Source of the DNA: Geodermatophilus chilensis
GTDB taxonomy: Bacteria > Actinomycetota > Actinomycetes > Mycobacteriales > Geodermatophilaceae
Length of the DNA stretch: 54,600 nucleotides
Assembly: GCF_002802985.1 (NCBI RefSeq)
Contig: NZ_NVPT01000013.1
Coordinates: 1 to 54,600, forward strand
Direction of reading: 5' to 3'
Shown piece by piece: positions 45,946 through 54,486 of the stretch. Both the position numbers and the translations under genes were made by a program. Positions within the stretch are counted from its first letter, which is position 1. Each line of letters begins with the position of its first letter. The notes below the pieces were generated by a model. It was not told the DNA's origin and ran no database searches. It saw only the letters and a list, made by a program, of their open reading frames with translations.

Positions 45946-46057
45946 CCAGCACCGCCCCCGATGACCCGGCGGGAGAGCTCCGCGCCCGTCACCCCAGCAG
46001 GACCCTCAGCGGTCCGCGTCCACCGACCGCCCCCGGTCCGAGAACAAGGAGAACTCC

Positions 46058-47158
46058 ATGGGATCCGTCAAGGTCGCCATCGTCGGCGTCGGCAACTGCG
46101 CCGCCTCGCTGGTGCAGGGCGTGCACTACTACCGCGACGCCGACGAGACGACGTCGGTGCCGGGCCTGATGCACGTCCGCTTCGGCGAGTACCACGTCTC
46201 CGACGTCGAGTTCGTCGCCGCGTTCGACGTCGACGCCAAGAAGGTCGGCCGCGACCTGTCCGAGGCCATCGTCGCCAGCGAGAACAACACCATCACCATC
46301 TGCGACGTCCCGCCGCTCGGCGTGACCGTGCAGCGCGGCACCACCCTCGACGGCCTGGGCAAGTACTACCGGGCGACGATCGAGGAGTCCGACGAGGAGC
46401 CGGTCGACGTCGTCGCGGCGCTCCGCGAGGCGCAGGCCGACGTCCTGGTCTGCTACCTGCCCGTCGGCTCGCAGCAGGCCGCCGAGTTCTACGCCCAGTG
46501 CGCCCTCGACGCCGGCGTGGCCTTCGTCAACGCGCTGCCGGTCTTCATCGCCGGCACCCCGGAGTGGGCCGACAGGTTCACCGCCGCCGGGGTCCCGATC
46601 ATCGGTGACGACATCAAGTCGCAGGTCGGCGCCACCATCACCCACCGCGTGCTGGCCAAGCTCTTCGAGGACCGCGGCGTGCAGCTGGACCGCACGATGC
46701 AGCTCAACGTCGGCGGCAACATGGACTTCAAGAACATGCTCGAGCGGGAGCGGCTGGAGTCCAAGAAGATCTCCAAGACCCAGGCCGTCACCAGCCAGGT
46801 CGACCGCGACATGGGCACCGACAACGTGCACATCGGCCCGTCGGACCACGTGCCGTGGCTGTCGGACCGCAAGTGGGCGTACGTGCGCCTCGAGGGCCGC
46901 GCGTTCGGCGACGTCCCGCTGAACCTGGAGTACAAGCTCGAGGTCTGGGACTCCCCGAACTCGGCGGGGATCATCATCGACGCCGTCCGCGCCGCGAAGA
47001 TCGCCAAGGACCGCGGGATCGGTGGCCCGATCCTCTCCGCGTCGTCCTACTTCATGAAGAGTCCGCCGGTGCAGTACAGCGACAGCGAGGCCCGCGACGC
47101 CGTCGAGGCGTTCATCCGGGGTGACAGCAAGGACCCCGTCCCCCCCACCGCTCGCTAG
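46058..47158 (+). CDS. ino1: Inositol-3-phosphate synthase
   Basis: NAD-dependent cyclisation of glucose 6-phosphate to myo-inositol 3-phosphate, precursor of phosphatidylinositol and mycothiol. The 366-residue actinobacterial form has the NAD motif [20 protein letters not shown] at the N-terminus, the catalytic region [20 protein letters not shown] and [20 protein letters not shown] precedes the ATG. The last residues (KDPVPPTAR) and the TAG stop lie inside a GGACCCCGTCC palindromic repeat, so the C-terminus was probably rewritten by repeat insertion. Confidence 0.97.
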   Translation: MGSVKVAIVGVGNCAASLVQGVHYYRDADETTSVPGLMHVRFGEYHVSDVEFVAAFDVDAKKVGRDLSEAIVASENNTITICDVPPLGVTVQRGTTLDGLGKYYRATIEESDEEPVDVVAALREAQADVLVCYLPVGSQQAAEFYAQCALDAGVAFVNALPVFIAGTPEWADRFTAAGVPIIGDDIKSQVGATITHRVLAKLFEDRGVQLDRTMQLNVGGNMDFKNMLERERLESKKISKTQAVTSQVDRDMGTDNVHIGPSDHVPWLSDRKWAYVRLEGRAFGDVPLNLEYKLEVWDSPNSAGIIIDAVRAAKIAKDRGIGGPILSASSYFMKSPPVQYSDSEARDAVEAFIRGDSKDPVPPTAR

Positions 47159-47184
47159 CTCGCGGCGGGCCCCTGGACGGGGCC
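47131..47184. repeat. GGACCCCGTCC palindromic repeat, copy C
   Basis: Begins GGACCCCGTCCCCCCCACCG inside ino1, has CTCGCTAGCTCGCGG at its centre and ends CTGGACGGGGCC. The central CTAG provides the ino1 stop codon at 47156-47158. Confidence 0.8.
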
Positions 47185-47292
47185 GAAGAGTGCCGGCAGG
47201 GCCCGTTCCCCGCGTGGGGGCGGGCCCTGTCCCATGCGGGGCACCCGCGTGGGACGCCGCCGGTGACCTGCCCGGATGCCTACGCTGACCGC

Positions 47293-48051
47293 ATGCCCGC
47301 GCGCCGCCGTCCCCTGCTCCCCGCGCTGGGGCTGACGGTCGCGCTGCTGGCCGGCTGCGCGGGCGCGGACGAGCGGGCGGAGGGCGCACCCGTCACCGAG
47401 GAGGAGGCCGGCCTCCTCGCGCAGCTGCTGGCCGAGAACCACGACCGCGGTGGCGCGGACTTCGTGGTCACCGCCCCGTACGGCGAGGACACCGTGCTCA
47501 CCCTGACCGGGGAGGTCGACCTCGCCGGCGGGGCCGGGCGCGCGCAGGCGGTCACGTCGTACGGCGACGGCCGCGCCGACGACACCCGGACGCTGTTCTT
47601 CACCGACGAGGAGCTGTGGTTCGGCGAGGTGCCCGGCCTGGCCGCCACCCTGGGCGCCGAGGGGCTGCCCGAGGCCTCCTACGTGCGCCGTCCCGTCACG
47701 CTGGGGGAGCAGGCGCCGCTGGTCGACGTCCTCACCCAGGTGGTGCTCAACCTCTCCGCAGAGGAGCCGGACGACGCCGGCGACTTCCGGGACGCGGGCT
47801 ACACCTGGGAGGGCGACCGCTCGATCGACGGCGAGCTGACCCAGCTCTACGCGTCGGACGCCGGCTGGTCGGTCGCGGTCGACCGCTCCACCGACCTGCT
47901 GGTGCAGTACCGCACCCCGCTGCCGGGCCAGGAGTTCGAGGTGACCGTGACGCTGTCGGACCACGGCCCGCGCGAGATCACGCTGCCGGCCGAGGGGGAG
48001 TCCGTGGACGGCGCGGAGCACCCGGAGGTGACGGCGGCCGTCGGGCTCTGA
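47293..48051 (+). CDS. Lipoprotein (LppX/LprG-like)
   Basis: A 252-residue predicted lipoprotein. A basic start is followed by a hydrophobic stretch and the lipobox LLAGC (C22). The mature part has alternating strands (VLTLTGEVDLAGGAGRAQAV, WSVAVDRSTDLLVQYRT) resembling the LppX/LprAFG/LolA-like half-barrel that carries lipids. The family call is tentative. TACGCT lies exactly 6 nt upstream of the ATG, which suggests a leaderless transcript. Two palindromic repeats follow. Confidence 0.75.
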   Translation: MPARRRPLLPALGLTVALLAGCAGADERAEGAPVTEEEAGLLAQLLAENHDRGGADFVVTAPYGEDTVLTLTGEVDLAGGAGRAQAVTSYGDGRADDTRTLFFTDEELWFGEVPGLAATLGAEGLPEASYVRRPVTLGEQAPLVDVLTQVVLNLSAEEPDDAGDFRDAGYTWEGDRSIDGELTQLYASDAGWSVAVDRSTDLLVQYRTPLPGQEFEVTVTLSDHGPREITLPAEGESVDGAEHPEVTAAVGL

Positions 48052-48053
48052 AA

Positions 48054-48106
48054 GGACCCCGTCCTGCCCACCCCTCGCAAGCTCGGGCGGGGCCCGGGAC
48101 GGGGCC
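48054..48106. repeat. GGACCCCGTCC palindromic repeat, copy D
   Basis: GGACCCCGTCCTGCCCACCC, centre CTCGCAAGCTCGGGCGGGG, end CCGGGACGGGGCC, starting 3 bp after the lipoprotein stop. Confidence 0.75.
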
Positions 48107-48128
48107 GGCGGGATCCTGCACGGGGCCG

Positions 48129-48177
48129 CCGTCCCCCTCACCCCTCGCAAGCTCGGGGCGAGCCTCTGGACGGGGCC
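48129..48177. repeat. GGACCCCGTCC palindromic repeat, copy E, plus degenerate remainder
   Basis: A second, 5'-shortened copy (GTCCCCCTCACCCCTCGCAA, then GCTCGGGGCGAGCCTCTGGA, CGGGGCC) in tandem with copy D. A decayed third piece (GAGCTCGCGGCGGGACCC) follows at ~48184-48212. A GGGGGCGG/CCGCCCCC hairpin lies at 48241-48269. The 48052-48323 gap has no gene. Confidence 0.65.
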
Positions 48178-48323
48178 ATTGGGGAGCTCGCGGCGGGACC
48201 CTGCAGGGGGCCGATCCGGGACGGGCCGGGACATGGGGAAGGGGGCGGCCTCTTCCCCAGACCGCCCCCTCCCACGACTTTCCTACCAGATGCGCGGCAT
48301 CGGCGCACCCGCTGACGCGCCGA

Positions 48324-48983
48324 TCAGTTCACCGTCGGGTCGGCCGGTGCCGTCGACAACACCGCCAGGCGCCCGGTCTGGTGCCCCATCACCCGGCGCC
48401 ACAGCTCCGGGCCGGCCAGCTCGCTGAGCACGTCGTCCGGGTGGCCCGGCACGCAGGCCCAGGCCCCCTCGGCGACCTCACCGGCCAGCTGTCCCGGCGA
48501 CCAGCCCGCGTAGCCGGCGAACACCCGCAAGCCCCGCACCCGGCCGACCAGCTCGTCGGGGTCGGCATCCAGGTCGACCAGGTGGACGTCGCCGGCGACC
48601 TGCCGCAGGCCGCAGTCCCCGCCCGGGGCGCAGCAGACGGCCAGGCACAGCGCGGTGTCGGTCTCGCACGGACCGCCCACGTGGAACACACCGGGGTCGA
48701 CGGCGAGGTCGCACCAGCCGGGCAGCACGTCGCGGATCTCCACCTGGCTCGGCCGGCCCAGCACCACGCCGAGCGTGCCGCTGTCGTTGTGGTCCAGCAC
48801 GTAGACGACCGTGCCCGCGAAGGTCGGGTCGGTCAGGCTCGGCATCGCCACGAGCAGCGACCCGGGGCGGACGTCGTCCAGGGTGCCCGTCGAGAGCACG
48901 GGCACCGCGTCCGGACGGCGTCGGCCCGTCGCGGGCCGGGCCGGCGGGCCCGACTCGGGATCGGGCGAGGACGGGGGAGTCAT
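48324..48983 (-). CDS. YqgE/AlgH family protein
   Basis: A 219-residue protein of a widespread family without proven biochemistry. GSLLVAMPSLTDPTFAGTVV, VLDHNDSGTLGVVLGRPS, VFHVGGPCETDTALCL and RVFAGYAGWSPGQLAGEV are the family signatures. Cysteines cluster in the middle (CLAVCCAPGGDC). The ATG is at 48981-48983. It is divergent from an MFS transporter, as in M. tuberculosis (Rv0038/Rv0037c), so the pairing is conserved. Confidence 0.92.
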   Translation of the reverse strand: MTPPSSPDPESGPPARPATGRRRPDAVPVLSTGTLDDVRPGSLLVAMPSLTDPTFAGTVVYVLDHNDSGTLGVVLGRPSQVEIRDVLPGWCDLAVDPGVFHVGGPCETDTALCLAVCCAPGGDCGLRQVAGDVHLVDLDADPDELVGRVRGLRVFAGYAGWSPGQLAGEVAEGAWACVPGHPDDVLSELAGPELWRRVMGHQTGRLAVLSTAPADPTVN

Positions 48984-49101
48984 CGCTCCCCAGTGTGCCC
49001 CACCCACGGCCCCTCCGGCGGGACAGGTGGCGCCCGCGACCGACGGCTGCGCGGCCCGTCGTCCACCCTGTGCGGAGGGGCGGCCACCGTAGGGTGACCG
49101 G

Positions 49102-50406
49102 GTGCGGCAGGCAGGGACGACCGTGCGCTCGCTGCTGACCCGCCGCGACTTCCGCCGGCTGCTGGCCACCCGGCTGTCCGCGCAGTTCGGGGACGGCGTG
49201 CTGCAGGCCGCGCTCGCCGGGACCGTGCTGTTCAACCCGCAGCGGGCCGCCGACCCGGTGGAGGTCGCCGCCGGCTTCGCCGTCCTGCTGCTGCCCTGGT
49301 CGCTGGTGGGCCCCTTCGCCGGCGTCTGGCTGGACCGGTGGCGCCGGCGACAGGTGCTGGTGCACGCCGACCTGCTGCGGGTCGGGCTGGTCGGCGTGCT
49401 GGCGCTGCTCGTGGCGGGCGGGTCGGGCGGCCTGCCGTTCCTGCTCGCCGGGCTGGTGCTGTTCTCGGTCGCCCGCTTCGTGCTGTCGGCGCTGTCGGCG
49501 GCCCTGCCGCACACCACCGACGACCTGGTGCCGGCCAACGCGCTGTCGACGACGTCCGGCGCGGTGGCCACGGTGGTCGGCGGGGCGGCCGCGATCGCGG
49601 TGCAGCAGGTCGCGGGCGTCGCGGGGGACGACGGCTACGCGCTGCTGACCCTCGGCGCGGCCGGGGCCTACCTGCTCGCCGCGGTGCTGGCCGCCGGGTT
49701 CCCGCGCGAGGCGCTCGGACCGGACGGGAGCGCGACGTCGTCCTCCGCCCGCCAGGTGGTCGCCGGCCTGCGCGCGGGAGTGCGGCACGTCCGGTCCCGC
49801 CCGCCGGCGGGGACCGCGCTGGCCGTCATCACCGTGCACCGGCTCTGCTTCGGGGTGCTGACCCTGGCGACGCTGCTGTTCTCCCGCGCCACCGCACCGC
49901 CCGGCGGGGGGCTGCTGGGCGTGGGCGCGGCGGTCGCCGCGGGCGCGGTCGGCACGCTGCTGGCGGCCGTGGCGACCCCCGCGGCGGTGCGCCGCCTGGG
50001 GACGGCGCGGTGGGTGACCCTGCTCCTGGCGCTCGGGGGCGTCCTGGTGACGGCGCTGGCTCTGCCCTTCCTGCCGGTGACCGTGGTGCTGGCCGCCGCG
50101 GTGCTCGGCTTCCTCGGTCAGGGCGTGAAGATCTGCGTGGACGCCACGCTGCAGCAGGCGGTGGACGACGACGTCCGCGGCCGGGTGTTCTCCGTCTACG
50201 ACATGCTCGTCAACGTCGGCTACGTCCTCGCCCTGCTCGCGGCGGCGTACCTGCTGCCGCCGGACGGCGTCTCCCCGCCGGCCGTGGTCGCCGTCGGCGG
50301 GGCCTACGTCCTCACCGCCCTGTACGCCGCCCGCTCCCCGCTGGGCGGCCGGGCCGTCAGAGCTCCGGGAGGCAGGGTCCCTGGCCGAGGCGGGCGAGGC
50401 CGGTGA
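49102..50406 (+). CDS. MFS transporter
   Basis: A 434-residue inner-membrane carrier with about 12 hydrophobic segments. The signature loop between helices 2 and 3 reads GPFAGVWLDRWRRRQVLVHA, and a second RGRVFSVYDMLVNVGY lies near helix 10-11, as in macrolide-efflux-type MFS proteins. The substrate is unknown. The GTG start has TAGGGT 5 nt upstream, pointing to leaderless transcription. Its last 50 bp overlap the convergent metalloprotease gene. Confidence 0.9.
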   Translation: MRQAGTTVRSLLTRRDFRRLLATRLSAQFGDGVLQAALAGTVLFNPQRAADPVEVAAGFAVLLLPWSLVGPFAGVWLDRWRRRQVLVHADLLRVGLVGVLALLVAGGSGGLPFLLAGLVLFSVARFVLSALSAALPHTTDDLVPANALSTTSGAVATVVGGAAAIAVQQVAGVAGDDGYALLTLGAAGAYLLAAVLAAGFPREALGPDGSATSSSARQVVAGLRAGVRHVRSRPPAGTALAVITVHRLCFGVLTLATLLFSRATAPPGGGLLGVGAAVAAGAVGTLLAAVATPAAVRRLGTARWVTLLLALGGVLVTALALPFLPVTVVLAAAVLGFLGQGVKICVDATLQQAVDDDVRGRVFSVYDMLVNVGYVLALLAAAYLLPPDGVSPPAVVAVGGAYVLTALYAARSPLGGRAVRAPGGRVPGRGGRGR

Positions 50407-51337
50407 GGTCGCCGGCGGCGTAGTCGGTGACGCCCCGCACGGTCTCCGGGTAGAGCAGCTGCGAGTCGTCGTCCACGTGGTCCAGACCCACCAGGTGGGC
50501 CAGCTCGTGCAGCACGATCCCCGAGGCCGTGGCCGGGCTGTCCGCGGTGATCTCGCGGAACTGGTCGGCGTCGAGGGAGACCGTGCCGGTGACGTAGACC
50601 CGCGGCCCGTCGCCGAGCGACACGGCCAGGCTCCCCGCCTGGCCGACGGTGTCGCCGGCCAGCGCCGGGTTCTCCTCCTCCGTCTGCCAGGCGACGAGGA
50701 CCGGTGCCCAGCGGTCCCCGTAGCGGTCGGGCTGGAACGCCTCGCGCTCGGCGCTCGGCGCCTCGTCGGTCGGGCCGTCGTACACGAAGACCAGCCCGGT
50801 CACCTGGCTGACCCGGGCGACCGCCGCGTGCACCAGCTCCTCGCCACCCTCGGGAGAGCCGCCGGGCCGGAGGGCGTAGTGGACGACGCGGCACGGGTCG
50901 TAGGTGACCGGCGTGACGCCGTCGGCCTGGGTGAGGGCGAACGCGTGCGCCCCACCGGCCGCGGGCGCCGGCGGGAGCTGACCCCACGGGGCCGGGCGGG
51001 AGCCGGCGCCCGGGGTGGGGCGGTCGGTCGGCGCCGCCGCGGTCGACGGGACGCTGCGGTCGGGCCCCGGGTCGGGCGGCGCCCCGACCACACGGGAGGA
51101 CTCCCAGGGCCACGGCACGGTGCCGGTCAGGAACGCGGCCCCGAGGGAGCCGCCCACGACCAGGACGACGGCGAGCAGGCCCCGTCCCCGGCGCCGGCGG
51201 GCCGGGGGCTCGGGGGTGCGCCACGGGACGGCCGCGACCGGCAGCCCGAGCGCCTCGTCGACCACCCACTGCGGCGTGCGCCCGGACGGGGACCTGCGCA
51301 GGCCGGGGTCCGGGGCGCCGGGTCCCTGTTCGTGCAC
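50357..51337 (-). CDS. Membrane-anchored metzincin-type metalloprotease
   Basis: A 326-residue protein with the zinc-binding motif HELAHLVGLDH (H277, E278, H281, H287) and a following Met/Tyr-turn region QLLYPETV. This matches matrixin-like proteases. The N-terminal ~50 residues are cytoplasmic and basic. A membrane helix (GLLAVVLVVGGSLGAAFLTG, ~55-75) comes next, then a Pro/Ser/Thr linker, then the catalytic domain outside the cell. The GTG at 51335-51337 follows AGGAGAGAC. The substrate is unknown. It overlaps the MFS gene tail to tail. Confidence 0.8.
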   Translation of the reverse strand: MHEQGPGAPDPGLRRSPSGRTPQWVVDEALGLPVAAVPWRTPEPPARRRRGRGLLAVVLVVGGSLGAAFLTGTVPWPWESSRVVGAPPDPGPDRSVPSTAAAPTDRPTPGAGSRPAPWGQLPPAPAAGGAHAFALTQADGVTPVTYDPCRVVHYALRPGGSPEGGEELVHAAVARVSQVTGLVFVYDGPTDEAPSAEREAFQPDRYGDRWAPVLVAWQTEEENPALAGDTVGQAGSLAVSLGDGPRVYVTGTVSLDADQFREITADSPATASGIVLHELAHLVGLDHVDDDSQLLYPETVRGVTDYAAGDLTGLARLGQGPCLPEL

Positions 51338-51378
51338 GTCTCTCCTGTCGGCAGCCGGCGGCTCCGGCTGAAGCCGGC

Positions 51379-52869
51379 TCAGCCGTTGCGGGCGGCCCAC
51401 CAGGCGCGCAGCTCGGCCTCGGCCTCCTCGGGGTCCAGCGGGCCGCGCTCGAGCCGCAGCTCCTTGAGGTGCTTCCAGGCCTCCCCGACCTCGCGGCCGG
51501 GCGGGATACCGAGGATCGCCATGATCGCGTTGCCGTCGAGGTCGGGGCGCACCCGCGCGAGGTCCTCGGCCGCCGAGAGCTCGGCGATCCGCCGCTCCAG
51601 CGAGTCGTAGGTGGCCGACAGCGCCGCGGCCCGCCGCTTGTTACGGGTCGTGCAGTCCGAGCGCACCAGCTTGTGCAGCCGCGGCAGCAGGTCCTGGGCG
51701 TCGGTGACGTACCGGCGGACGGCGGAGTCGGTCCACTCGCCGCGGCCGTAGCCGTGGAAGCGCAGGTGCAGGAAGGTCAGCCGGGCGACCGCCTCCACGA
51801 CCTCCTTGGGGTAGCGCAGCGCCTGCAGCCGCTTGCGGACCAGCTTGGCGCCGACCACCTCGTGGTGGTGGAAGGAGACCCGGCCGCGCGGCTCGTGCCG
51901 GCGGGTCGCCGGCTTGCCGATGTCGTGCAGCAGCGCGGCCAGCCGCAGCACCAGGTCCGGCGACTCCGCGTCCGGGTCCGCCTCCTCGAGTGCGATGGCC
52001 TGGTCCAGCACGGTCAGCGAGTGGCTGTAGACGTCCTTGTGCTGGTGGTGCTCGTCGATCTCCATCCGCAGCGCGGAGAGCTCCGGCAGGACGACGTCGG
52101 CCAGCCCGGTGCCGACGAACAGCTCCAGCGCCGCCCGGGGCGAGTGCTGCAGCAGCGTCTTCGACAGCTCGACCTGCACCCGCTCCGGGGTGATCCGCGC
52201 CAGCTCGGGGGCCAGCGCGGTCATCGCCTCGACCACCTCGTCGACCGGCGTCAGGTCCAGCTGGGCGACGAACCGGACCGCCCGCAGCATCCGCAGCGGG
52301 TCGTCGGCGAAGGAGCCCACCGCGGTCCCCGGCGTCCGCAGCCGCCGGGCCAGCAGGTCACCCAGGCCGCCGTAGGGGTCGGTCACCGTGCGGTCCGGCC
52401 CCAGGGAGACCGCCATCGCGTTGACGGTGAAGTCCCGCCGGGCGAGGTCGTCGACGAGCGAGTCGCCCCACGCCACCTCGGGGTTGCGCGACTCCCGGTC
52501 GTAGCGGTCGGCGCGGAAGGTGGTGATCTCCAGCCGGACGCCGTCCACCTCGGCGCCCACCGTGCCGAAGGCGATGCCGGTGTTCCACGTGGAACTGGCG
52601 AACCCGCGCAGCAGCCGCAGCACCTGCTCGGGCCGGGCGTCGGTGGTGACGTCGAGGTCGCCGGGCACGCGCTGTGCTCCGGAGCCGGCGGCCAGCAGCG
52701 CGTCGCGCACCGAGCCACCCACGAGGTGCACCTCGAAGCCGGCCTCGGTGAAGCGTTCGCCGAGCCGGGTCAGGACGGGGGAGAGGTCGACGAGCTCGCG
52801 CACGGTCTGCTGGACGGCGGGCGACACCGGTTCAGCGACTGGGGGAGGACTCTGCGGCTGACCGGACAC
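51379..52869 (-). CDS. CCA tRNA nucleotidyltransferase / poly(A) polymerase family with HD domain
   Basis: A 496-residue class II nucleotidyltransferase adding or repairing tRNA 3'-CCA. HLVGGSVRDALLA and PGDLDVTTDARPEQ carry the catalytic aspartates. RRDFTVNAMAVSL and PLRMLRAVRFVAQL form the neck. An HD phosphohydrolase domain follows (LAALLHDIGKPATR). It is named PcnA in mycobacteria (Rv3907c), where it also lies beside a Nudix gene and DUF6049. The GTG at 52867-52869 is the best start; the open frame beyond it enters an intergenic repeat. Confidence 0.93.
   Translation of the reverse strand: MSGQPQSPPPVAEPVSPAVQQTVRELVDLSPVLTRLGERFTEAGFEVHLVGGSVRDALLAAGSGAQRVPGDLDVTTDARPEQVLRLLRGFASSTWNTGIAFGTVGAEVDGVRLEITTFRADRYDRESRNPEVAWGDSLVDDLARRDFTVNAMAVSLGPDRTVTDPYGGLGDLLARRLRTPGTAVGSFADDPLRMLRAVRFVAQLDLTPVDEVVEAMTALAPELARITPERVQVELSKTLLQHSPRAALELFVGTGLADVVLPELSALRMEIDEHHQHKDVYSHSLTVLDQAIALEEADPDAESPDLVLRLAALLHDIGKPATRRHEPRGRVSFHHHEVVGAKLVRKRLQALRYPKEVVEAVARLTFLHLRFHGYGRGEWTDSAVRRYVTDAQDLLPRLHKLVRSDCTTRNKRRAAALSATYDSLERRIAELSAAEDLARVRPDLDGNAIMAILGIPPGREVGEAWKHLKELRLERGPLDPEEAEAELRAWWAARNG
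52581..52596. other. parS-like site inside the CCA transferase gene
   Basis: TGTTCCACGTGGAACT matches the 16-bp parS-type palindrome at 15 positions, with a perfect 14-bp core. Confidence 0.6.
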
Positions 52870-52953
52870 GACGGTCCAGGGTAGTGCCGTGCCGGATCGA
52901 CACCGGTCCGACTCCGCGCTCCGTGTGAGGACCCCGCTGCCCCCACCGTAGGA

Positions 52954-53007
52954 GGACCCCGTCCTCCTCACGCCCCGCATGCTCGGCGCGAGCCTCGGGG
53001 CGGAGCC
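52954..53007. repeat. GGACCCCGTCC palindromic repeat, copy F
   Basis: GGACCCCGTCCTCCTCACGC, centre CCGCATGCTCGGCGCGAGC, end CTCGGGGCGGAGCCGG. It lies in the divergent region between cca and the Nudix gene, so this copy is not at a transcript end. Confidence 0.7.
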
Positions 53008-53093
53008 GGCGGCCCCTGCAGCGCGGCCGCCATCGCTCGTTCCTTGCTGCGATGCTCCGGGAGCTGTGGCCGGACCCGCGCTACCCTCCTGAC

Positions 53094-53570
53094 ATGGCTG
53101 GGACGGGTGGGCGAGGGCGCCCCGGCCGCCGGTTGCGGCGGGTCGACGAGACCTCCGCCGGGGGCCTGGTGGTGGCCGACGACCCCATCACGGGGCCGCG
53201 TGCCGCCCTCATCGGCCGCACCGACCGCCGCGGCCGGCTGCTCTGGTCGCTGCCCAAGGGCCACATCGAGGAGGGCGAGACCCCGGAGGACACCGCCGTC
53301 CGGGAGGTCGCGGAGGAGACCGGGATCATCGGCGAGGTCGTCGCCCCACTGGGCATCATCGACTTCTGGTTCGTCGCCGACGGCCGCCGCGTGCACAAGA
53401 CCGTGCACCACTTCCTGCTGCGTGCCATCGGAGGAGCCCTGTCCGACGCCGACATCGAGGTGACCGAGGTCGCCTGGGTGCCCCTCGACGAGCTCGGCGC
53501 CCGGCTCGCCTACGCCGACGAGCGGGCGCTGGTCGAGCGGGCACCCGCGCTCCTCGCCGACAGCGCGTGA
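53094..53570 (+). CDS. Nudix hydrolase (MutT4-like)
   Basis: A 158-residue nucleoside-diphosphate-type pyrophosphohydrolase. The Nudix box GX5EX7REX2EEXG is complete from G56 to G77 (E62, R70, E71, E74, E75). [10 protein letters not shown] precedes it. Its position between cca and DUF6049 equals mutT4 (Rv3908) in mycobacteria. The substrate is unknown. TACCCT lies exactly 6 nt upstream of the ATG, so the mRNA is probably leaderless. Confidence 0.9.
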   Translation: MAGTGGRGRPGRRLRRVDETSAGGLVVADDPITGPRAALIGRTDRRGRLLWSLPKGHIEEGETPEDTAVREVAEETGIIGEVVAPLGIIDFWFVADGRRVHKTVHHFLLRAIGGALSDADIEVTEVAWVPLDELGARLAYADERALVERAPALLADSA

Positions 53571-53646
53571 GCGAGCTCGCGAGCTCACGGGGGGGCGCAG
53601 CAGCCGGCCGGGTCGGGGTGGCGACGAGCGCCAGCGAGGAGCTGGC
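53571..53646 (+). repeat. Dispersed intergenic repeat carrying a ribosome-binding site, copy 2
   Basis: CGAGCTCGCGAGCTCAC, a variable middle, then GCGACGAGCGCCAGCGAGGA and GCTGGCGTG. The GAGGAG serves the DUF6049 start. It is related to the copy at 272-344. Confidence 0.6.
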
Positions 53647-54486
53647 GTGAGCCGGCGGTCGGCTGCCGGGGGCGCCGGCGGCCGGTCCGCCGTGCGGGGC
53701 CCCCGCCGCACTGCCCGGGGGACGACGGTCGCCGTCGCGCTGGCCGGGGTGCTCACCGCCCCGCTGGTGGCCCTCGCACCGGCCGCGGCCGCTGCCCCCG
53801 AGACCCCCACCGCGGCGGAGGCGGCCGCCGACGACCGCCCGGTCGGCGTCCGACTCACCCGGCTGGAGCCCCGCACGCTGCTGCCCGGCGCGACGGTGAC
53901 CGTCGAGGGCGAGCTGACCAACACCGGCACCGAGACGCTCACCGACCTCGACGTCCGGCTGCAGCGCGGCGAGCTGCTGGACTCCCGCGCCGAGCTGCAG
54001 GCCGTGGACGGCGACCCCGAGCTGCGGACGACCGTCGCCACGCCGTTCCAGGACGTCGCCGGCGAGCTGCGCCCCGGCGACTCGGTCCCCTTCACCCTCA
54101 CCACGACCACCGACGCCCTGGCCATCGACGCCGGGGGCGTCTACCCGGTGCTGCTCAACCTCAACGGCGTCGGGGCCGACGGCACGCGCCGCCGGGTCGG
54201 CGAGCTGACCACCTACCTCGTCCAGCCGCCGGTGCTGCCGGTGACGCCGATCGGCGTCGCCTGGCTGTGGCCGCTGGTCGAGCGCACCCACCGCGACGCC
54301 TCCGGCGCGTTCGTCGACGACGGGCTGACCGACGAGGTCGCGGCCGGCGGCCGGCTGGACCGCGCGCTGGCCACCGTGGAGCGGCTGCCCGAGACGGTCC
54401 CGCCCGACGGCGGCGAGCCGGAGCCGGTCGTGCCGGTGACCCTCGCCGTCGACCCCGCGCTGGTCGAGGAGCTCCAGGTCATGGCG
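53647..54486 (+). CDS. DUF6049 family secreted protein, 5' part
   Basis: The first ~280 residues of a large exported protein (Rv3909-type, normally ~700 residues or more). A signal peptide (TTVAVALAGVLTAPLVALAPAAAA) is followed by a CARDB-like beta domain (PRTLLPGATVTVEGELTNTG, LRPGDSVPFTLTTTTDALAI) and then VTPIGVAWLWPLVERTHRDA, typical of the family. Reading stops at TAG 54493-54495, but similarity ends near 54486 where the sequence turns into inverted material. This is an assembly break, not a real stop. The GTG start at 53647 has GAGGAG upstream. Neighbouring cca and Nudix genes support the identity. Confidence 0.8.

Noticed and set aside
48673..48688. Fourth parS site
   Set aside because: Only 12 of 16 positions match and one half-site is lost. 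It is conserved coding sequence of YqgE.
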